Shown piece after piece: positions 1-5,104 of a DNA stretch of 24,908 nt; within the stretch, counting starts at the first letter, position 1; every line of letters starts with the position of its first letter. A program made the position numbers and the translations under genes. The notes beneath the pieces are model-generated. The model saw nothing but the letters and a program-made list of their open reading frames with translations, searched no databases and was not told the DNA's origin. Origin of the DNA: a virus; the IMG/VR virus record IMGVR_UViG_3300011114_000059, positions 1 to 24,908 of that record. One strand, 5' to 3'.

Positions 1-71
1 GTAGTCGGAACTGCATCCAAGCTATTAAAACTGAATTGATTCTTCATTGTGTTTCCCTTCTTTAGTTAACT

Positions 72-255
72 GGGGACGTCCCCCAAAAAGTCCTCGCAAA
101 CCAACACCCCCGAAGGGCAGGGCACTACATTGGTAGCGGCAAGGCCGGAAGGCCCAACGCCGTGCCACAGCTTTATCGTGGCGCGGGTGCCGCAACCTCG
201 CGGGCTGTAAGAGGAACTACCGCAGCCCGCGCACCTAGCGAGGCTGGGGGCGTCC
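72..255 (+). ncRNA. candidate branched structured RNA, family unknown
   Basis: A GC-rich island in an AT-rich non-coding region can fold into a closed, branched structure. The outer stem pairs GGACG (74-78) plus CCCCC (80-84) with GGGGG (246-250) plus CGTCC (251-255), leaving one bulged T. A second stem pairs CCTCGC (92-97) with GCGAGG (238-243). Inside are CCC/GGG (108-110 with 115-117), a three-way element with GGCA (121-124)/TGCC (163-166), CTAC (125-128)/GTAG (133-136), CGGC (137-140)/GCCG (159-162) and GGCC (143-146)/GGCC (151-154) capped by a GGAA tetraloop, and a 9-bp hairpin CGCGGGCTG (199-207)/CAGCCCGCG (223-231). The GNRA loop has its proper sense on the + strand. A competing local palindrome, GGGGACGTCCCC (72-83), exists. 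I could not match it to RNase P, tmRNA, a group I intron or another known class. Folding was judged by eye only. Confidence 0.42.
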
Positions 256-538
256 ACAGATAACTACAGAAGGATAAGAAACACAATGGATAAACAATTC
301 GGTTTTGTTTTAATAGCTGGGTGGATGCAATTCCGACACCTCTCTGCCAGGTTTGTGGGCTGCTGTTACCATCCATGGGACGATACAGCCGCTGGATTAC
401 TACGGCTTCAGCGACTACCTCACCGAAGTTGGGGATGGTGAAAGCAAACTCGCTCCTCCTCGTCAAGGAAGAGGCTGTTGCGAAGATTGCCAAGAGGAGA
501 CATACCCACAAGGGTAACAAGGTAGGGGGGATAGTCAC

Positions 539-558
539 CCATACCAATACTGGTGTGG
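539..558 (+). other. stem-loop
   Basis: CCATACCA (539-546) can pair with TGGTGTGG (551-558), giving eight base pairs including one G-U around an ATAC loop. It lies in the gene-poor leader. No T-tract follows, so it is not an obvious terminator. Confidence 0.3.
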
Positions 559-615
559 TTAAGTGGTACTTACCTGGTAGATGTTATGGATAGTAACAAC
601 AGTAGTTGGGCATAT

Positions 616-646
616 GTTAGTGAGTGCTAACTTACTGAGTAGTAAG
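616..646 (+). repeat. two tandem hairpins with near-identical loops
   Basis: GTTAG (616-620) and CTAAC (627-631) flank TGAGTG. CTTAC (631-635) and GTAAG (642-646) flank TGAGTA. The two 16-base hairpins share base 631 and have almost the same six-base loop. This looks like a duplicated recognition element. Its partner is unknown. Confidence 0.4.
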
Positions 647-664
647 GGAGTTGTAATTGCTAAT

Positions 665-676
665 GTTATTAATAAC
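665..676. repeat. palindrome copy 1, GTTATTAATAAC
   Basis: A perfect 12-bp palindrome and the first of eight exact copies of GTTAYTARTAAC in the window. This copy lies in the gene-free leader, 19 bases after the tandem hairpins. Confidence 0.6.
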
Positions 677-690
677 TTACCGTCATGTTG

Positions 691-755
691 TAAGCTGCAT
701 CAACCCCCACAGTTACATCACTGCCCCTGCTGTCCTAAGCTACATCAGGTGGGGG
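691..755 (+). repeat. direct repeat TAAGCTRCATCA with pairing C and G tracts
   Basis: TAAGCTGCATCA (691-702) and TAAGCTACATCA (736-747) are 11/12 identical and 45 bases apart. The first is followed shortly by CCCCCAC (704-710) and the second by GTGGGGG (749-755), which are perfect reverse complements. The segment could therefore fold into a 7-bp stem with a 38-base loop. Confidence 0.4.
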
Positions 756-761
756 AGGGGA

Positions 762-773
762 AAAGCATGCTTT
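762..773. promoter_or_regulatory. 12-bp palindrome AAAGCATGCTTT, operator-like
   Basis: A perfect palindrome directly before the AT-rich array. Its symmetry fits a dimeric DNA-binding protein site, but no second copy was seen and no regulator is encoded in the window. Confidence 0.25.
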
Positions 774-840
774 GCTAAAATTTATATATCACCACATGTA
801 ACGATTTTTATAGTTTTTAAATAGTGGGTAGGTACTCCCT

Positions 841-977
841 ATATATATATAACTACTATATAACTACTAATAACAACATATATATAACTACTACCCCCAT
901 ATATATATATATATAACTACTATATAAAAGAACTAATGTTGTTACTAATAACAACTACTATATATATAACTACTACT
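841..977. repeat. AT-rich iterated array, possible replication origin
   Basis: About 137 bases of TA dinucleotide runs are punctuated by repeated ATATAACTACTA-type units, near 847-857, 858-868, 881-893, 911-924 and 966-976. The second palindrome copy is embedded at 941-952. Iterated short repeats in an easily melted AT-rich tract in a gene-free region are typical of replication origins. A packaging or recombination site is the main alternative. No initiator gene lies in the window. Confidence 0.4.
941..952. repeat. palindrome copy 2, GTTACTAATAAC
   Basis: Exact copy of the 12-bp motif inside the AT-rich array. Its flanks extend the symmetry to GTTGTTACTAATAACAAC (938-955). A 10/12 relative lies at 863-874. 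Confidence 0.6.
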
Positions 978-1021
978 GCTCTTGCTGTTGAATCTCAGTC
1001 TAGAGCCTTATAGGGCCTATT

Positions 1022-1035
1022 CTTACAAATGTAAG
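1022..1035. promoter_or_regulatory. inverted repeat CTTACA-AA-TGTAAG
   Basis: Six-base arms separated by two bases, 98 bases upstream of the first gene. It could be an operator for a dimeric regulator of the packaging genes. There is no other support. Confidence 0.25.
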
Positions 1036-1098
1036 CGTTTTCATTTTGGCTGTAGGGTTATTAGCTATTGTTCTTTTTCACCCACTGTGGTTTACTTC

Positions 1099-1120
1099 CG
1101 TTCCATAGAGATATGGAACG
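1099..1120 (+). promoter_or_regulatory. 5' leader hairpin with GAGA tetraloop before the first gene
   Basis: CGTTCCATA (1099-1107) and TATGGAACG (1112-1120) are a perfect 9-bp inverted repeat around GAGA, a GNRA tetraloop on the + strand. It ends 12 bases before the ATG at 1133, leaving only the AGGA ribosome binding site between. No T-tract follows. It is more likely an mRNA-stabilising, processing or translation-control hairpin than a terminator. Confidence 0.5.
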
Positions 1121-1132
1121 AGTACACAGGAT

Positions 1133-1663
1133 ATGAAGCGAGGTAGATCTAAATACCCCTGGTTTAAGAAAGCTCTCTGGACTCAGAACCAGAAGCTTGA
1201 GGCTGTAGCCACCTACGTCATGCTTGGCAGTCTTACTGAGACTGCCTTGGTTACAGGCATCCCAAGAGACACCGTTAAGTCCTGGAAACTAACCCCCTGG
1301 TGGAAAGAGATACAGGCCCAGATCAGGCAAGACGATATACAGGCTCTGGACAGCAATCTCCAAAGGGTCATTGGGAAGGCTCTAAAAGCCACAGAAGACC
1401 GTCTGGATGCTGGGGAGTACCAGTATGACCCCAAGACTGGCAAAGTCATCAGAATCCCCATTAAAGCCTCCGTAGCCCTAAAGATAACAACCGAGCTGCT
1501 TACCAAGCAGGACATCCTTAGGGATGTTCCTGAACGTATGGAGATTGAAAAGACCATTGATGCTCGATTAGCCAAGCTTGCTGAGGAGTTTCAGAAGTTT
1601 GCCAAGGCAAAGACAATTGATGTGGTGCCGGATGTTATTAGTAGCATTGCTGTTACCCCTTAA
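1133..1663 (+). CDS. terS: probable terminase small subunit
   Basis: This 176-residue protein probably recognises phage DNA and hands it to the large terminase. A helix-turn-helix-like segment is visible around residues 22-55, where a helix (LEAVATYVMLG) is followed by TETALVTGIPRDTVKSWK, the usual arrangement in small terminases. The rest is helical and charged (residues 60-165), as expected for an oligomerising subunit. Its position as first gene of the packaging module, 1.9 kb before the large terminase, supports the call, but no sequence identity to a named TerS was checked. The ATG at 1133 has CACAGGAT just upstream and follows a perfect 9-bp hairpin. Near the C-terminus the codons for VIS fall in an 11/12 copy of the repeated palindrome (1634-1645). 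An alternative is a generic HTH regulator. Confidence 0.6.
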   Translation: MKRGRSKYPWFKKALWTQNQKLEAVATYVMLGSLTETALVTGIPRDTVKSWKLTPWWKEIQAQIRQDDIQALDSNLQRVIGKALKATEDRLDAGEYQYDPKTGKVIRIPIKASVALKITTELLTKQDILRDVPERMEIEKTIDARLAKLAEEFQKFAKAKTIDVVPDVISSIAVTP

Positions 1664-1677
1664 AACAAGGATTGAAT

Positions 1678-1932
1678 ATGGCTAAGTCTCCTGCATGGCA
1701 ACGTAAGGAAGGTAAGAACCCCAAAGGGGGGTTAAACGCTAAAGGCAGAGCTTCTTATAACGCAGCTAACCCAGGTAAGCCAGGTCTTAAGGCTCCTCAA
1801 CCTGGGGGAGGTAGTCGTAAAGCTTCTTTTTGTGCCAGAATGGGCGGCATGAAGAAGAAACTTACCTCTGCTAAGACTGCTAACGACCCCAACAGTCGTA
1901 TAAACAAGAGTCTTAGAGCTTGGAAATGTTAA
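1678..1932 (+). CDS. small basic phage protein with SFCARM motif
   Basis: This 84-residue, Lys/Gly-rich protein has NPKGGLNAKGRASYNAA near its start, SFCARMGGMKKK in the middle and a tail ending in NSRINKSLRAWKC. The pattern is familiar from short conserved proteins of aquatic phages, which I recall as annotated DUF6321, but I could not check this. Function is unknown; a DNA- or capsid-associated role would fit the charge. The ATG at 1678 is preferred because AAGGA (1667-1671) sits six bases upstream; an in-frame TTG at 1672 would be too close. A stem-loop terminator follows directly. Confidence 0.75.
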   Translation: MAKSPAWQRKEGKNPKGGLNAKGRASYNAANPGKPGLKAPQPGGGSRKASFCARMGGMKKKLTSAKTANDPNSRINKSLRAWKC

Positions 1933-1958
1933 AAATGGGGCTAAAGCCCCTTATTTTT
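1931..1958 (+). terminator. intrinsic terminator
   Basis: GGGGC (1937-1941) pairs with GCCCC (1946-1950) around TAAA, followed by TTATTTTT. An A-run before the stem pairs with the T-run, so it could work in both directions. It separates the first two genes from the next one, whose ribosome binding site (AGGAG) begins at once. Confidence 0.65.
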
Positions 1959-1969
1959 AGGAGATAAAC

Positions 1970-2374
1970 ATGGCTGACACAGTAACGAGTCAAAAGATTG
2001 TTGATGGTGAACGTAATTTAGTAATGAAATTTACAAACATTAGTGATGGTACTGGTGAAAGTGCTGTTACAAAGGTAGATGTTACTACACTGAGTAAAGA
2101 TGCATCCGGGGCTGCATGTACTCGTGTCACAGTGTCCAAAATTTACATTGCTACGCACGGCATGGAAGTCAGAATGTATTGGGATGCCACAACGGATGTG
2201 CCGTTCTTCCTTTCATCGGCTGGTGCTACTCAGACTCTAGACTTCTCAGGCTTTACTAGTATCCCCAACGATGCTGGTGCTGGTGTTAACGGTAACATCG
2301 TATTCAGCACTGCTGATGCTTCTGCTGGTGACAGCTATTGGTGCATCTTAGAGATGATTAAAGGGTATACGTAA
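1970..2374 (+). CDS. probable virion structural protein, unknown role
   Basis: This 134-residue protein lacks a signal peptide or membrane helix and is rich in alternating polar and hydrophobic residues, suggesting a beta-sandwich. The start MADTVTSQKIVDGERNLVM and the segments MKFTNISDGTGESAVTKVD and YWDATTDVPFFL resemble short conserved proteins seen next to packaging genes in many podoviruses. I infer a head decoration or head-associated protein, without direct proof. TTTTTAGGAGATAAACATG gives a strong ribosome binding site for the ATG at 1970. Its stop overlaps the next start (TAATG). Confidence 0.65.
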   Translation: MADTVTSQKIVDGERNLVMKFTNISDGTGESAVTKVDVTTLSKDASGAACTRVTVSKIYIATHGMEVRMYWDATTDVPFFLSSAGATQTLDFSGFTSIPNDAGAGVNGNIVFSTADASAGDSYWCILEMIKGYT

Positions 2375-2562
2375 TGCCAAAAGCCAAGGCTAGTGGAGTA
2401 AATGTTTCTGGCAACTACACTAAGCCAGGGCTTCGTAAGCGTATTTTCAACAGCGTTAAGGCAGCAGCAGTTCAAGGTACAGGTGCTGGGCAGTGGTCAG
2501 CAAGGAAAGCCCAGCTAGTGGCTAAACGCTACAAGGCTGCTGGCGGGGGGTATAAAAATTGA
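2374..2562 (+). CDS. small basic protein, SARKAQLVAKRYKAAGGGY type
   Basis: This 62-residue, strongly basic protein is translationally coupled to the gene before (TAATG at 2372-2376). Residues from about 42 to the end contain WSARKAQLVAKRYKAAGGGY, a pattern that recurs in short phage and large-DNA-virus proteins. The N-terminal half has YTKPGLRKRIFNSVKAA. Its function is unknown. The charge suggests nucleic-acid binding or a packaged basic peptide. It is one of six tiny basic proteins in this window. Its stop codon overlaps the TTG start of the following gene. Confidence 0.7.
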   Translation: MPKAKASGVNVSGNYTKPGLRKRIFNSVKAAAVQGTGAGQWSARKAQLVAKRYKAAGGGYKN

Positions 2563-2792
2563 AAGCACCACAGCAGTCCCTAAAAGACTGGGGTACCCAG
2601 AAGTGGCGTACCAAGTCTGGTAAACCTTCATCAAAGACAGGTGAGAGGTATCTTCCAGAGAAGGCAATCAAGTCCTTAACCTCTGCTGAGTATGCTGCTA
2701 CCACTAGGGCTAAACGTAAAGGTAAGGCAGCAGGTAAACAGTTCGTAGCCCAACCCAAGAACATAGCCAGAAAAACAGCAGGGTACAGGTAA
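2559..2792 (+). CDS. small basic protein, DUF5872-like, TTG start
   Basis: This 77-residue basic protein contains LKDWGTQKWRTKSGKPSSKT, then GERYLPEKAIKSL and SAEYAATTRAKRKGKAAGKQ, ending in KNIARKTAGYR. This is a recognisable conserved pattern in phages and giant viruses that I recall as DUF5872, though the family number is unchecked. Its function is unknown. No ATG fits the conserved N-terminus. Translation appears to begin at TTG (2559-2561), overlapping the upstream TGA, with a G-rich run (2545-2550) as a possible ribosome binding site. Coupling to upstream translation is likely. It ends in TAATG with the next gene. Confidence 0.75.
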   Translation: MKAPQQSLKDWGTQKWRTKSGKPSSKTGERYLPEKAIKSLTSAEYAATTRAKRKGKAAGKQFVAQPKNIARKTAGYR

Positions 2793-2971
2793 TGGCTAAA
2801 GGTAACTGGATTGCTGCTGCTACCAAGAACAAAGGTGGTCTACACCGTAGTCTTGGTGTACCTATGGGTAAAAAGATCCCTGCTTCTAAAATTGCTGCTG
2901 CTGCTTCTAAAGGCGGCAAAGTAGGCAAACAAGCTAGGCTGGCTCAAACTCTTAAAGGTTTTAGGAAGTAG
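2792..2971 (+). CDS. 59-residue basic protein, KNKGGLHRSLGVP type
   Basis: The ATG at 2792 overlaps the stop of the gene before (TAATG). The product starts MAKGNWIAAATKNKGGLHR, continues SLGVPMGKKIPASKIAAAAS and ends RLAQTLKGFRK. The Ala/Lys/Gly content and the GLHRSLGVP core are typical of a short conserved protein seen in many phages. The function is not known to me. It is very basic and probably mostly helical in its second half. Confidence 0.7.
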   Translation: MAKGNWIAAATKNKGGLHRSLGVPMGKKIPASKIAAAASKGGKVGKQARLAQTLKGFRK

Positions 2972-2974
2972 GCC

Positions 2975-3361
2975 ATGCCACTACCTGACTATCATCCTAT
3001 ACCTGATGTGGCGCACTTCTCAATGCCTTGGTCTCCTCTTCCAGAGAAAGACCCTAGCTCTTATCGTCAAGATGGCAGTGTAAAGGGGCCAGGTTGGTTG
3101 GGCCCATATAAGAATCCAAAGGGCCAAATGGTGACTGAATACTCCTTAGGAGTAGAGTTAGATGGCAAAGAGTTGGATATACCCAGCCTTGTTCCTGGAC
3201 TAACACCTCAAGAGATACGAGAAGTAGTTCTTGGTAGGGTATCAAAGTCGGTAACGGATAAAGCTATTGCTCACGCAAGGCAACGGATAAAAGAAAATAA
3301 GTCGGTCTGGGCAGATGAGAACGACTATAAGAAATTCATGTCTCCCCCCAAGGGTAAGTAA
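2975..3361 (+). CDS. conserved phage domain protein, possible internal virion component
   Basis: This 128-residue soluble protein starts MPLPDYHPIPDVAHFSMPW. The region from about residue 33 to 118 reads as a known type of small phage domain: a polar lead-in (DGSVKGPGWLGPYKNPKGQ), then a DGKELDIPSLVPG strand pair, then KAIAHARQRIKENKSVWAD. The same order (DGKEVLIPTV, then AYA...H) is familiar from the ends of large internal virion proteins. Here it is a stand-alone protein. A role in the virion is inference. The ATG at 2975 has AGGAAG about seven bases upstream, overlapping the end of the previous gene. Confidence 0.65.
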   Translation: MPLPDYHPIPDVAHFSMPWSPLPEKDPSSYRQDGSVKGPGWLGPYKNPKGQMVTEYSLGVELDGKELDIPSLVPGLTPQEIREVVLGRVSKSVTDKAIAHARQRIKENKSVWADENDYKKFMSPPKGK

Positions 3362-3388
3362 TAGGAAGTGGGGAAGAACTGGATAGTT

Positions 3389-3400
3389 GTTATTAGTAAC
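3389..3400. repeat. palindrome copy 3, GTTATTAGTAAC
   Basis: Exact copy of the recurrent 12-bp motif in the 64-base gap before the 45-residue gene that precedes the large terminase. Confidence 0.6.
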
Positions 3401-3425
3401 ATTAACCCTTAATTAGGAACACAAC

Positions 3426-3563
3426 ATGGCTAAGATGACGATGAAGAAACACCCCGATGAAAAAGAAGACAAAGCTCTTATTAAAAAAATGATAAAGGCT
3501 TCTGCTTCAAAGAAACCAATGGCTTCTAAAGCAAAGCCCAAAATGGCTAAAAGGGGCTACTAA
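3426..3563 (+). CDS. 45-residue lysine-rich protein
   Basis: The ATG at 3426 has TTAGGAAC seven bases upstream. The product starts MAKMTMKKHPDEKEDKALI and ends KMAKRGY. HPDEKEDKALIKKMIK resembles the start of other tiny phage proteins beside terminase genes. It is highly basic at its C-terminus and has no membrane segment. Its function is unknown; packaging with DNA or mRNA binding are guesses. Confidence 0.65.
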   Translation: MAKMTMKKHPDEKEDKALIKKMIKASASKKPMASKAKPKMAKRGY

Positions 3564-3572
3564 GCCGCTAAT

Positions 3573-5099
3573 ATGGCTGAAAGCCGCTTATCCGCAGAGG
3601 TTCTTGAAGGTTTTGTAAACAGCGTACTTCGCAAGAACTTTGATGACCCTGCGGATAATGCCGAGTTTCACAGAGAGATTTGGCAACTAATCTGTTCTGA
3701 TAGTACCAAGGTAGCTATAGCAGCCCCTCGTAACCACGCTAAGAGCACCGTAGTAACTCATGCCTACGTACTGGCTTCAGTCCTGTTCAGGGAACAGTCC
3801 TACGTAATAATTGCCTCGGATACTGTAGGGCAATCTGTTCAGTTTCTTGGGGATATAAAGAAGGAGTTAATGGAAAATGACGATCTCAGGAATCTGTTCG
3901 GGGTTAAAGAGTTCATTAAAGACACTGAAGACGACCTTATCTGCAACATGGATGACGGTCATCTCTTTCGTATCCAGGCTAAAGGATCGGAACAAAAGCT
4001 AAGGGGTTTAAAGTGGAAGAACCGTAGGCCGGGTCTCATTGTCGGTGACGACATGGAGAACGATGAGATTGTAATGAACCGAGACAGGCGGCTTAAGTTC
4101 AAGCGGTGGTTTTATGGGGCCCTGCTCCCAGCCCTGTCAGACAAGGGCAAGATACGCTTGGTAGGTACCATTCTCCACCTGGATAGCCTTCTTGAGAACC
4201 TGATGCCTGGTAGCCTCCTTAGGAACGTCAGGAACGGACACAAGTACCTAGTCCGTGAAGACCTCAAGGAGTACACAGACATGAGGCTTTCCTGGAAGTC
4301 TGTTAAGTACCGAGCCCACACCGACGACTTCAAGAAGATCCTTTGGCCTCAAAAGAAGTCAGCAGAGGCCTTTAAAGCCCTGAAAGAAGACTACGCTAGG
4401 CAAGGATTGTCTGATGTCTACAGCCAGGAGATGCTTAACGTTCCTGTAGATGAGACTGATACCTTCTTTAAACAGCAGGACTTCTTTGCTATGAAGGTAG
4501 AAGACAAAAAGAAAAAGCTGCTTTACTACATCACCTGTGATCTGGCTGTGTCCCAGTCCCAGAAGGCTGACTACTCAGCTTTCTGTGTGGCTGGTACGGA
4601 TGATGAGGGTAAATTGCACCTAGTTCATGTTCTAAAGGAGAGGCTTGACTCTTTACAAATTGTGGATACTATGCTGGCTTTACAGCGTATCTATAAGCCG
4701 GTACTCTTCGGCATTGAAAAGGGTGTCATTCAGAAGTCTATTGGGCCATATCTCAATGAGGCCATGCAAAAACGCAACGAGTATCTCAGCACAGCTTTAT
4801 TGGCTCCTTCTGCTGACAAACTAACTCGTGCAAGAAGCATACAGGCCAGGATGAGAGCAGGTGCGGTTAGGTTCGATAAAGATGCTGATTGGTACCAGCC
4901 TTTTGAAGACGAGCTAATGAAGTTCCCACGGGACAGACATGATGACCAGGTAGATGCCTGGGCATACATGGGTCTTATGTTAGATAAGATGTGGGAAGCT
5001 CCTACTGAAAAGGAGGACGAAGACGAAGAGTACCGACTTATGGTACGCAAGTTTAAAACCGACGACATGGTTGGTAGAAGTCCTACTACAGGGTATTAG
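3573..5099 (+). CDS. terL: terminase large subunit
   Basis: This 508-residue motor cuts concatemeric DNA and pumps it through the portal using ATP. The ATPase domain has a Walker A-type loop PRNHAKST (residues 52-59), a Walker B strand LIVGDDME (155-162) and a VGT coupling motif (197-199). The C-terminal RNase H-like nuclease domain shows the expected acidic residues: D323 in YYITCDLAVSQ, E382 in FGIEKGV, and D457/D458/D461 in HDDQVDAW. Length and motif order are normal and the gene looks intact. The C-terminus carries a very acidic stretch (EKEDEDEE, 479-486). The start has only a weak ribosome binding site (AAAAGGGG is 16 bases off), so coupling to the gene before is likely. The portal gene follows after five bases. 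Confidence 0.95.
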   Translation: MAESRLSAEVLEGFVNSVLRKNFDDPADNAEFHREIWQLICSDSTKVAIAAPRNHAKSTVVTHAYVLASVLFREQSYVIIASDTVGQSVQFLGDIKKELMENDDLRNLFGVKEFIKDTEDDLICNMDDGHLFRIQAKGSEQKLRGLKWKNRRPGLIVGDDMENDEIVMNRDRRLKFKRWFYGALLPALSDKGKIRLVGTILHLDSLLENLMPGSLLRNVRNGHKYLVREDLKEYTDMRLSWKSVKYRAHTDDFKKILWPQKKSAEAFKALKEDYARQGLSDVYSQEMLNVPVDETDTFFKQQDFFAMKVEDKKKKLLYYITCDLAVSQSQKADYSAFCVAGTDDEGKLHLVHVLKERLDSLQIVDTMLALQRIYKPVLFGIEKGVIQKSIGPYLNEAMQKRNEYLSTALLAPSADKLTRARSIQARMRAGAVRFDKDADWYQPFEDELMKFPRDRHDDQVDAWAYMGLMLDKMWEAPTEKEDEDEEYRLMVRKFKTDDMVGRSPTTGY

Positions 5100-5104
5100 A
5101 GTCT

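Noticed and set aside
1-39. Possible end of an upstream gene (frame 1, ending LLKLN then TGA)
   Set aside because: Only 12 codons, no context, and the other frames are equally open over such a length.
72-280. Resemblance to RNase P RNA (TAAGAG in a loop, AGATAA and ACAGAA near the 3' side)
   Set aside because: The conserved P4 pairing and other invariant blocks are missing or out of order; the matches are short enough to be chance.
286-441. 51-codon + frame starting MDKQFGFVLIAGW with an AGAAGGAT upstream
   Set aside because: The ribosome binding site is plausible, but composition (many Trp, Cys, His, Arg) is unlike a protein and the frame is not supported by neighbours.
173-547. Antisense 124-codon frame starting with a hydrophobic stretch
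   Set aside because: TTG start, no ribosome binding site, and it runs antisense through the GC-rich folded segment; its C-terminal part is low-complexity Ala/Pro/Arg from that segment.
321-593. 90-codon + frame in the leader
   Set aside because: Non-ATG start without a ribosome binding site, and it overlaps another frame with better content; left as unexplained.
581-778. 65-codon + frame in the leader
   Set aside because: It crosses hairpins, a palindrome and C/G tracts and has His/Cys-rich low-plausibility content.
988-1015. Possible sigma70 promoter (TTGAAT, later TATAGG)
   Set aside because: Spacing is short and the boxes are weak in an AT-rich region; not distinguishable from chance by eye.
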